The notes beneath the pieces are model-generated. The model made no database searches. It worked only from the letters and a program-made list of their open reading frames with translations, and was not told the DNA's origin. Shown piece by piece: positions 33,870 through 42,630 of a DNA stretch of 64,000 bases (position 1 is its first letter; each line of letters opens with the position of its first letter). A program made the position numbers and the translations under genes. The stretch is taken from contig MU270073.1 in the NCBI GenBank assembly GCA_021432635.1, positions 19,215-83,214 of the forward strand, given 5' to 3'. Source of the stretch: Thozetella sp. PMI_491 (lineage: Eukaryota > Ascomycota > Sordariomycetes > Chaetosphaeriales > Chaetosphaeriaceae).

Positions 33870-36245
33870 TTAGTGCTGGAGGTAGCTGGCGTTGAAGTCC
33901 TGCGAGGACCAGTCCAGGCTGGTCATGTTGTTCATGTTGGCAAGCGCCTGCAGGATGTCCTGAGACGAGGGCTGCGAGTAGCCAGCGGCGACGCTCGGAG
34001 GCTCGGCCGCGAAGAGTGTGTCATTGAACATGGGCTTCGACACCCCCGTGCCACCGGGAAACAGAACAAAGTCGCCACCACCCATGCCGCTGCCCATGTT
34101 GGCGTACTCATGCTTCTCCTCAAAGCTCTCGTCGACCTCAGCGAGCGAAGTAGGCGTGAAGAGCATGGCGTTCCCCTGGCCAATGGGCGAGATCTGAGCA
34201 GGCTGCGTCTGGGCGAACTCAGCAGCTGTCAAGGCCGCGAGCTGGTGCGAAAGCTCCTTCTGGAAGACGTTGCTGTGGTCCGAGGGAGGAAGCTGGACGT
34301 GAGCACCATAGATGTCCTCGTGAAGGGTGAAGTCGTAGCCGAGGTCTTGGTAGGCCGAGCTGCGATCCATGCCAGAATCAGTGGAGGGAGTCGCGTTATC
34401 GATGGGCGAGTAGTCCAGCTGAAGCTCCTGAGGAATCAGGCCGAAGTCCGCATCATTGTGAATGTAGGTGGGGAACTCGATGTTGTTGCTGCCGTAGAAG
34501 CGGCTGAAGTCATCGGGAGGGGTAGAAACGGAGACGCTGCGGTCGCTGGAAGGCGTGGGCATGTTCTGCAGCTGGGGAGTCGGCTGAGCAGAGTGAGGAG
34601 TGTGGCTCGAAATGCTGTCAGGCTTCTTGCCGTTGGTCTTGGTACGGACGTACACCCAGCCGTGAGCCTTCTCCATGTGCTGCTTGCAGTTCGACTCCCG
34701 CTTCGACTTGTATGGGCAAGGCTTATACAGGCACTCGAACATGGGAGGAGCGGACGAGTGCTTGTCATTGTGGTGACGGTCCATCTCCTTCTCCGTCGGC
34801 CAGCCGTACTCGTGGTACTTGCAGGTCGGGACGGGGCACTTCCAAGGACGCGAGTGGGTCTTCTCGTGCTTGGTCAGATCGCAAGGGCGCTTGAACTCCT
34901 TGTTGCAGCCAGGCTCGCGGCACTTCTTAGGAGCGAGCTCCTCGGGGCTGGCGTTCTTCTTCCGGCGAGCCATCGAGCGCATGATCTCCTCTTCGTCCTC
35001 AAGCTCCTCGCTGGCGGAACGCTTGATCTGGACGGCGCCGTCGGTCTCTTCATCGACCATGTCGACAGGCTCGCCGGTGGCCATCGAAATAGCCTTGCCG
35101 TTCTTCTTGACGCGAACGAGCTCAGCAGGACGGCCGTTGATGTGGATACCGCCGTGGAGCTTGATCTCGTCGGTGCTACAGTGATTCTTAGCCAGCTGGT
35201 AGCTGGATGTGAGGCAGGGGGGGGCATACGGGTCAATGTCCATCTCCTGGGTCTTCTCTCCCTTCTCCTTGGCGTCAGCGAGCTGTTGAGCGTACTGGCG
35301 GATCTGGTCGACGAGATCGATGAAGTATCCGCTGGTGTAGGGAAGGTCACGAGGGCGAGTCTGCTCGCGGTCGCTGAGGTACTCGACGGTGGCCTGGATG
35401 CACCGGACGGTGGTGAGGCAGAAATCGAGGTACAATCCGGCGACCTTGGTCCTCTCCTTTACACACAGAGCACGATAAGTATCTCCCCGAACGCCTTTAT
35501 CAAAAGCAAGTTCACTTACAGGAGCGAGTAGGAGCAGCGTCTTCTCGACGTCTCGCAGGCAAACGATCTCCTTCTCTTGGATCTTTCGGGGGCACTCGAG
35601 AACAAGGGGGTGGAAGTCCTTGAAAGCGGGCTTCGAGAGCAGGGGCTTCAGGGCATGCTCGTAGATGCGGTTAGTGGCGCGGGCGCTGAGGGGAGCCAGG
35701 TCATCCATCACGGAGCGGGCGGCAGCCGATCGGGTGACGGCAGAGCTCCTAACCGTGGTCTTCTCCTTCTTGGTGGCATCAGTGGCGCGCTTCTCCTTGC
35801 TGGTGGCGATGGAAGTGCCGAGTCCGCTGTCGGACTCATGGTTGCGGTTCAGGCGAGAGCGAGGTCGCAAGACCCGCCTCTCCGCCTGGGGCTCTTTGCC
35901 CATGATGCTGGTGTCGATGGTCTGGACTAGAACGCCGCGAGGGAGAGGAAGGCTGTCGTCACGGAACGACTTGGCCTTGGACGATGATGACTTGGAGGCA
36001 GCGGCGAGGGTCTTATCGATGTCACCGAGAGTCAAGGCGACGCGACGACGGTGAGAGTCGATGACATCGTCCAAGTTGGTCTGCGACCGGCGCGGGAGAG
36101 ACGGCGGTCGGAAGGATACCTCAGGAGAAGTGGGAGGAGTGGTGGGAGAGTGGAAGGTGGCACCCTTTTGGAGACCGTTGGTCTTAAGGGACAGGACCCT
36201 CGAGTCCGAACGAGTCACCGGTGTCCTACGAGGATTGGAGGACAT
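33870..36245 (-). CDS. C2H2 zinc-finger transcription factor
   Basis: Two exons, 35520-36245 and 33870-35456, 770 residues from the ATG at 36245 (MSSNPRRTPVTRSD). The 63-bp intron 35457-35519 has GTAAGT and an AAG acceptor and is in frame without a stop; removing it joins LLLLAP to ERTKVAGLYLDFCL, which reads as one conserved block. The N-terminal third is Ser/Pro/Arg-rich, then a conserved helical region (about 205-345, TNRIYEHALKPLLSKPAF). Residues about 418-505 hold the finger region: CREPGCNKEFKRPCDLTKH, CPVPTCKYHEYGWPTEKEM and CLYKPCPYKSKRESNCKQH, three fingers, the last two atypically spaced. The C-terminal third is low complexity and acidic, a possible activation region. A minus-strand leader intron is likely (acceptor CTAACAG just upstream, donor possibly near 36534). 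Targets unknown. Confidence 0.9.
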   Translation of the reverse strand: MSSNPRRTPVTRSDSRVLSLKTNGLQKGATFHSPTTPPTSPEVSFRPPSLPRRSQTNLDDVIDSHRRRVALTLGDIDKTLAAASKSSSSKAKSFRDDSLPLPRGVLVQTIDTSIMGKEPQAERRVLRPRSRLNRNHESDSGLGTSIATSKEKRATDATKKEKTTVRSSAVTRSAAARSVMDDLAPLSARATNRIYEHALKPLLSKPAFKDFHPLVLECPRKIQEKEIVCLRDVEKTLLLLAPVSELAFDKGVRGDTYRALCVKERTKVAGLYLDFCLTTVRCIQATVEYLSDREQTRPRDLPYTSGYFIDLVDQIRQYAQQLADAKEKGEKTQEMDIDPYAPPCLTSSYQLAKNHCSTDEIKLHGGIHINGRPAELVRVKKNGKAISMATGEPVDMVDEETDGAVQIKRSASEELEDEEEIMRSMARRKKNASPEELAPKKCREPGCNKEFKRPCDLTKHEKTHSRPWKCPVPTCKYHEYGWPTEKEMDRHHNDKHSSAPPMFECLYKPCPYKSKRESNCKQHMEKAHGWVYVRTKTNGKKPDSISSHTPHSAQPTPQLQNMPTPSSDRSVSVSTPPDDFSRFYGSNNIEFPTYIHNDADFGLIPQELQLDYSPIDNATPSTDSGMDRSSAYQDLGYDFTLHEDIYGAHVQLPPSDHSNVFQKELSHQLAALTAAEFAQTQPAQISPIGQGNAMLFTPTSLAEVDESFEEKHEYANMGSGMGGGDFVLFPGGTGVSKPMFNDTLFAAEPPSVAAGYSQPSSQDILQALANMNNMTSLDWSSQDFNASYLQH

Positions 36246-39200
36246 GTTGCCGATGATGCGGGGTGGAGCCCAGGTCTGGTCGGGGACGACTGTTAGTGAC
36301 CTCTTTACCAAGGAGACAAGGCTGAGTGGTGGCAGGTGTGAGTCACTGGGTTGACCGAATGCAGGGTGCTAGTGTCTCTTATATGGAAAGGATAACACTC
36401 AACACGCCGCTATTGGTCGATCGGCGTGGGAGAACGGGACGATGAAGAACGGGTCATGGAGCAACGAGAGCAAGGGAAATGGTGACTGGGGGTGGTGTTG
36501 AAGCTCAAAAAAAGGAAAGGCGCGCGAGCCTACCTTTGAGTGATTCAAATGCTGTCAGTCGGAGGAGCGAAGCCTTGATGCAGCGAACTCAGGTCCGTTG
36601 CAATTGGGTCGTTGGCAGATCGATTGGTTCGAACGGCGTGGCGACGGTGCGGGATGGATGCGAGTAGAAGGCGAGAGAAGGGGCGACCACGAAGCGCGAC
36701 GCTGGCGTCTATCTATGTGTTCGAGAGGCGTCGGCACAGACGAGAAGGTGCGGGCGATGGCGTGGTTAACTAGCCAAAGCGACTTGGTCGAGTCCCGGGA
36801 AAACTAGTCGAGGACGCAAACACGCCTGTGCTCAGCAAGAAGGGAGCCTGAGGAGTGGAAAACAAAACGCGAGGAAGTAGCGTAGCTCACGAGGGAGAAA
36901 TCCCAGGAAGATACAGAGCAAGAGAACTGTCGTGAGACGGGGGGATGACGGGCGAGAGAGGGATTGATGAGAAATGCGAGCGCGAGACGTTGCTGCCTAG
37001 CGGTCCATCCGAAAAGGACTAGCGCAACTCCAGAAAGAGTGGGGACACGAGCGGCGCAGCTTAAAGCACTAATACGAAATGGGCTGTCCTTCATCCTACT
37101 CATCCGGCCAGAACCAATGTCCGCCGCGCTGCTCCGATCATGGCGCTTGCATGGCGCCATTGTACAGGGACTTGGGGCTCTGCCACACTGATAGCAAATG
37201 GTAGAGGGCAAGACGGTTCGTGGCCGCTGTAGCGACCATGTTGGCAAGACAAGACGATACAAATGCATATTTGGCGCGCGACAACAAGGAGATGAAGTTC
37301 CTCTGTTTTCCGACCACAGCTGCCGTGGAGAAATAGCGAAAAACATCGCAATTCTTTTATCGCTCCCTATCGAGTCCCATCTGGCGGTTGCTGACATCTA
37401 GGTTGCCGAGTCCTACGGGCGGGTACCGCTACATCCGCGGGGGCATCTGCGACATTCAATCAGCCGTGGCGTCCGTGTTGGTGAGGCAGACGGATTTCCT
37501 CTTCGTTTATTGACCCGAGCTCCTCGCTGGACACGCGAGCCATTACGCAGGTACTCTGTAGTGCATTCACCTTCTGGCCCTTCACCGTGCCCTATCAGTC
37601 GCCGGCATTAGACTAGACACGTAACTCGGGGACATCAGACGCAATCCCAATTCACCTAGATCTCAGGCGGCAGGATATCATGGCAGCTGCCAAGAAAGGG
37701 CCAGAATTCGCTCCCCCGTTGAGCCGAATAACGTCGATGGGCGCGCATTGTCCTACCCAGTCCACAGCAGTCGGCGCTCTGTGGCAGATGAAAGGGGCCC
37801 CGGTCGGTCGCCTGGGGACCCCCATGCGCCCCGACCTGGCCTTGCGCTGGTCGCTCACCACTCCTGGGAAATTCGCCCCTCCTGGAAAAGGGGGACGGTG
37901 ATGATGCAAGTAATGCAAACCAATCTCCATTCTACATTATAACAGCTCTCTCCATTCTATTTCTACGTCTGCTAAGGGCTTCAAAATTGGACTGTTGAAA
38001 TGGCTCGTGAGAGGAGGCGGCGAGACGGCGGGTCGCTCATCGGCTGGCGACCGGGGAATCGGCCGTTACCAGCCCCAATACAGCCCACTTCCAGGGCTGA
38101 GCAGTGCAGGGCGCGAACAAAAACAGGACAGTCACAGTGCTGCGGGCTCCTCGGATCCCTCCAATGAGAGTGGCAGGGAGGCTGGTCGACTTCCTGCTCG
38201 TCAAACCGTCTTGACGCAAAACCCTCAGAGGTGCCAAGCATGCGGTCATTTCATGGATGAGCGACAAAGTCTTGGTTGACTACCGCCCCCAACGTGTTCC
38301 AACAGCCCCCCCCCCTTCCCCCTACAGAGCAGGCTCGCTCCCCCTCCCCGCCCCCCCTACGAGCTCTCCTGCCCACGTTCCTCGGCTGGCCGCCGCATCA
38401 GAAATTTTCTCTCTGCCTGTGGGAACTCGGTTGGTAAAATGGTAGGCCTGATGCAATGCACCGTACTTGAGTCGGCTAGCGTCCCATTTGCTGATGCCTT
38501 GCCGTTACTGCAACCATAATGTCGGCTCCCAGCGCAATACCCTTTGTTCCTTTTTGCTCAACTGCGCGGTACCCCGGTACTGGTGCTGCCATGCATCCTA
38601 TTGATCAACCACCAGTAGATCCTCCATCGCGGCCGATGCAAGGACACGTTCGACTGGCCGTGATCATCTCGCGAAGATTTGCGCCAAGCACGCGGTTGGT
38701 CGCTGCTCGTAGGGCTGGCGGCCGGTGACTGTTCTACTTTGTCAAGTCTATGCGAACCGTTTTCGCTGCATCGCTACACATGCTGCATTCTTCCGTGACG
38801 GCCCTCGGGAAGCCAGAGGGGCGGTGGGCACGCGGGGCGTGATGCTGCATGTCTGGGCCCCACGACATGATCGAGTCGGTGTGTCTTAGTGGGGAATGGA
38901 GGGAATGGAGGGCGGGTGCGGGAGGCCGAAGAGTGGAAGAGTGGAAGAGTGGGAGGAGTTCCTCTCAGCCCTACGGTGGCCTCCGGTGGAGGGTCCCCCA
39001 CCTGTCTCTCGCTACAGAGGCCAATCGGAACCGAGGGAAAGAGGAGCCTCACGAGAAATGCTGCTACCTGTTCCCAAGGCCGACAGATTTTGAGAATTGT
39101 GTCGCCTAAAGAGCCACAGCTGTTCCGAAACAAGCAAGTCGCCGCCGCCAATGGCGCATGCGTGGCCCCCTCGTTTCCACTCCGGCCCTCCTCCTGCACC

Positions 39201-40076
39201 CTTGTTGGAGCCAGATCCCGTTGGCCATCGACGGTCCCTCGGGTGCATGTCGCACTGACCACCCCGTCTTGTTGGGTAAACACGCAGTCAGGGGGCTTGG
39301 AGTTTTGTTTGCCGGGGGGCTCGGGAGCTTTGATCTTAATGCACAGCACACAAACTCGAATGCCCAACCTCCGTCGTGCCGCAATATACGCGGTTAAGCA
39401 GTTGGGGGTTGGGCCTCGGTCGCTCGGTCTCTCCGTATGTGATACAAGCCCGCCCGCGCAAAGGGCGACACCGGGCCAGACAAAACGCTTCGGTGTCCCA
39501 CAAACGCGGAGATAGGAGTCTTGCTGCTTGTCGCTTGACAGGATCCAAGATGATGACATATCGCGAATCGGTAGCATGGAAAGCCAAGATCCAGAGAGCT
39601 TCGTCTGTCCCTCTAGGCATCTGGATTGAGATCGCCGCGGCCGCCAGGAACCAATAGCTCGTTCCCGAAGCTTACACTAGTGGAACATCCGATAGATCTC
39701 AGTTGGCTTCCCGGCTTCTGGTCACACCTGCTCAACCCCGGATAACTTCACGTCACTAGCTCAAGGCAGCTCTTTGATGTAGTAGTGTCTATTAAGGTTT
39801 CCACCTTCCTACGCTTCGACGAATTCGGCCTCTTTTTTCAACAGTCGGGTGTCGGGCCTACTAGTGTAAACGGTAAGTTATGAGAAAAATGTACTCCCTA
39901 TTGCGTCCATAGAGCTGTCCCGAAAAAAAATCATCAACTCCATTGCGTGTCAGTGGCACCGGATGAGGCTGCCTTCCAAGGCTTCGACATATCGAGCCAC
40001 TTAGCATCGACAAGTCCGCGGTAGGGTTCGCGTACAAAGTCGTAGCTTCGCAGGTACCTGCCTCTCCCGCTAGGGC
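36246..40076. other. 3.8-kb intergenic stretch upstream of the C2H2 gene
   Basis: The first 500 bases probably contain the C2H2 gene leader and its intron, with a TGAGTCA site at 36339-36345 and a TATA-like TTATATGG near 36378. From 37 to 40 kb no gene is supported: frames up to 267 codons (38774-39577, minus) overlap others of 208 codons on the opposite strand and lack domains. A purine-rich imperfect repeat of GGAATGGA/GTGGAAGA type lies at about 38893-38955. Confidence 0.55.
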
Positions 40077-40889
40077 TTACCTCGCGCCGGGGGCCCAGGA
40101 GCTCCGGGCCGCGTCAATCTCTTGGAGGAGGGTGTCCATGCCCGCAGGCATCTGTCTTTCCGGTCCATTTTGGCCGATGAAGTCCAAGAATTCATCATCC
40201 GGCATAGGATCATGCTCATAGGTCACCGCAAGGAGCTGCGGCTTCTTTCCTCTCGCTCCTGACCTGTTCGCCTTCAGAGGGGCGGGACTGCCGTGGATCG
40301 AGCCCCTCATCGGGGCCATGGCAGCGACGGCAGGAGCTTGCCGGACTACTGGCTTCCTTGCCTGGACCCGAAGCTTTTTGTCTGAATGACCCCTCTTGAC
40401 TCTGGCGATCGGAAGAGGAGGAAGCTCCTTGGCCTGCCGGGTCACTGAGGGCCGGACCCCCCGCGAAGCAGTAGCGGGACGGCCCATGTCCTTAGTAAAC
40501 GACCCTGCGGCCGGCATGACCTTTGCAGTCTGTTTCATGGCCACGTTCCCGACGCGCGGTTCCAGCCGCGATGCCTGGGTGCGCTGGCCGGGCCTTCCGT
40601 GCTGCCGTGTGGCGGGCGTGGTTCCTACGCCGGGCTGTCTCCTATGTTGTAGTTGCTGCTGCTTCTCGGCCTTGGTCCCGCGGTTCTGCCCACACGGCGG
40701 GCATAAAGAATCCTGCAAGTAGCGTGGCCGCTGTTCGGTCGTTTCGCAGACGGTTCGGGGCGATGAGGAGAAGAAGAAGAAACAACTGTGCCGGCCGCGT
40801 GTCTGCTCCTTCTTTGCCTTTTGGCAGACCCTCTTGCTCTTGACCTTATGCCCGCATCCGCCATAGATGTTAGTACACATCTCGCACAT
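40077..40889 (-). CDS. Hypothetical protein with N-terminal Cys/His motif
   Basis: One open frame; 270 residues from the ATG at 40889. The frame is also open upstream to 40982, but the start MCEMCTNIYGGCGHK was chosen because many small fungal proteins begin with such a Met-Cys, then Cys-Gly-His pattern. Visible: C2, C5, C12, H14, then C23, C38, C50, C63 and CPPCGQ (C63/C66), possibly a metal-binding or disulfide-rich N-terminal domain of about 70 residues. The rest is basic, Gln/Arg/Pro-rich and likely disordered, ending with a short acidic segment (HDPMPDDEFLDFIG). No signal peptide or membrane segment. Function unknown. Divergent from the next unknown gene, 847 bases away. Confidence 0.55.
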   Translation of the reverse strand: MCEMCTNIYGGCGHKVKSKRVCQKAKKEQTRGRHSCFFFFSSSPRTVCETTEQRPRYLQDSLCPPCGQNRGTKAEKQQQLQHRRQPGVGTTPATRQHGRPGQRTQASRLEPRVGNVAMKQTAKVMPAAGSFTKDMGRPATASRGVRPSVTRQAKELPPLPIARVKRGHSDKKLRVQARKPVVRQAPAVAAMAPMRGSIHGSPAPLKANRSGARGKKPQLLAVTYEHDPMPDDEFLDFIGQNGPERQMPAGMDTLLQEIDAARSSWAPGAR

Positions 40890-41736
40890 CCTTTCTGCCA
40901 GCGAAGGCCAATAACCTTGATTCTCTCTCCCGTGGTGGCAGAAACTGCTGTCTCGATTGGAGTTGAATATACTTTTTTTCAATATTCAAAGACGTTAGCC
41001 GGCAACGCCAATGCTGTTTCGGAGGCTTCTAGATGCACCGCGTATGATATGACATACGGTGTCGGACTTTTTCGCGCCTGATATACTCTGGACTTTTTGG
41101 TCAGAGTGAAAGCAGTGCTCTACACTGATCTAGTTCTTTGTCTTAGACGATGCAAGGCTTTCATAAATACTATTTTCTCTCGAGTGACCTTTATCAGCTT
41201 GGAAGACAAGGGAAAGAATAAGATATGGCCTTTGTCTTTATTGGGTTACATCCACGGCCTAGGCTACACGGGCGGCATATTGGCTGTCGAAGAGTGGTGA
41301 ACCAAGGCATACCAGATAACATCCTTTTTAGAAACGGCCTAAGCTTGTTCATATCCGAGGCGATCCGCAGATCTTGACATCATGTTTCTTCTCCTTGGTT
41401 TTTTGTTGTTGCAAGGACTCAGACATCCCCAAACTCTCGATGCCCAGGAAAGCAGGCGGCGAGAGAGCGCAAGAGAGATAGACTCCGCCGCCGTGTCTGG
41501 CCCCTTTGTCCCAGGTGCACAGCGCATTGTCTCGAGGCAACACAAATACGAATATACGGGTAGGGAAGTATTAGAATTACATCACCCCATGGCGGTAGTC
41601 AAGGTCAGTTCTTGGGTCAACCACATGTGCAAAAGCGCCCTCGTTCGGATGTCGATTGCAGGGCCACTGCAAAGCACCTCCCATGCTGAAGAACGGCACC
41701 TTGCATCCTCTCACTACTCACAGCCCTGGCAATAGG
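40890..41736. other. Divergent intergenic region between two unknown genes
   Basis: AT-richer than its surroundings. It holds the inverted repeat at 40963-40989 and a TATATT-like stretch near 41080-41090 . No gene is supported. Confidence 0.5.
40963..40989. repeat. Inverted repeat TTGAATAT/ATATTCAA
   Basis: Eight-base arms TTGAATAT (40963-40970) and ATATTCAA (40982-40989) are exact reverse complements separated by 11 bases containing a T7 run. It lies 74-100 bases upstream of the minus-strand start at 40889. The half-site resembles that of the palindrome at 52131-52149. Confidence 0.6.
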
Positions 41737-42630
41737 ATGGAATCTCCCTTCACAAAATTCGGTCGGACAAGTAGGAAAAGAAGCGGTACAACCGCTTCGC
41801 ATTCTCCAAGTATGGATGGCAGGTCTTCGTTGGCTTCCGATACCAGTGAGTATATCCTTTGGAAAGCTCCGGACGCCCCCACACCTAAAGGCACGGCAGA
41901 GGCTCTGGATGCCGCATCTAACCCCTTCAACGCTGATGCTGTGGAAGGTCTCCTTACCGTGCAAGATGAAGCTCGGCGTAAAGCCAGGAGCAGTGCCTCA
42001 CGAGTACTCAGGCGGAGCCGCTACAGCATCATCCCAAAGGGACACAATGCCTTCAATGCCTTTTTCTTGGCGGAGTCAGATGAAGCCAAGAAAGAGGCCA
42101 TTGACCAGGTCGAGTACGCGCGGCAGCTAGCCGACGCGCAACTCGGGGACCCAAGGCGAGCGTTATTTGATCTCATGACCGGCGGCCGACGGATTCCTCC
42201 CTTCCATGGTCTGAGTGAGCCGCTGAAAGACAGCATCCGACAGCAGAACTTCTCAAAGTTTTCGCCGGTGCTACCGCCGGTGCAGGCCTTAGAGGACCTG
42301 GAACTTCCGAATTTCAGTGCATCTGATGCGCTTCCAACATTCACCGGCCGAAGCGGGTTTTGCCGGTCTCGCGACTGGACAGATCCACAGGGTAGGCCTA
42401 GCCCCGAAGGTAACGGCGAAGAATGCTCCTTGGCTACCTCACTGCTAAGCGACACAGAGCATGACACCGTCGACGACGAGAGCAGCGATTTCGATGATCA
42501 AGGATGCGAGAGCGAAATTGTATTTGCTAGCGCCTGCGTGATACAACGCCCCCGAACTCCGGTTCGGATCATCCACATCGAACACAGCAGCAACTCCACG
42601 CCCACTCGAGGTCGCTCCTTCGAAAGGTGA
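41737..42630 (+). CDS. Hypothetical protein, C-terminus uncertain
   Basis: A 297-residue frame from the ATG at 41737 (MESPFTKFGRTSRKRSG); an earlier ATG is at 41683. The sequence is soluble, with a Ser-rich basic N-terminus, a Lys/Arg-rich central helical stretch (DEARRKARSSASRVLRRSR), then AFFLAESDEAKKEAIDQVEYARQLADAQL, which reads like a real helical domain, and an acidic Ser/Asp-rich tail. I recognise no family. At 42628 the frame ends, but the next frame is open from 42542 to 42811 and continues coherently (GEVTTPLYRIYDAMTKLYG...), so an unrecognised intron or a one-base shift may change the true C-terminus. Confidence is moderate that this is a gene, low for its end. Confidence 0.55.
   Translation: MESPFTKFGRTSRKRSGTTASHSPSMDGRSSLASDTSEYILWKAPDAPTPKGTAEALDAASNPFNADAVEGLLTVQDEARRKARSSASRVLRRSRYSIIPKGHNAFNAFFLAESDEAKKEAIDQVEYARQLADAQLGDPRRALFDLMTGGRRIPPFHGLSEPLKDSIRQQNFSKFSPVLPPVQALEDLELPNFSASDALPTFTGRSGFCRSRDWTDPQGRPSPEGNGEECSLATSLLSDTEHDTVDDESSDFDDQGCESEIVFASACVIQRPRTPVRIIHIEHSSNSTPTRGRSFER

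Noticed and set aside
33873-35531. 552-codon open frame antisense to the C2H2 gene
   Set aside because: It mirrors the GC-rich third-position codon use of the real gene on the other strand, is Leu/Val/Arg-rich and has no domain.
38893-38955. Possible CRISPR-like or tandem array (GGAATGGA/GTGGAAGA repeats)
   Set aside because: Imperfect purine-rich short repeats without spacers; a microsatellite-like tract in eukaryotic DNA.
38774-39577. 267-codon minus-strand frame
   Set aside because: A 208-codon frame overlaps on the opposite strand; neither shows a domain, signal peptide or coherent composition.
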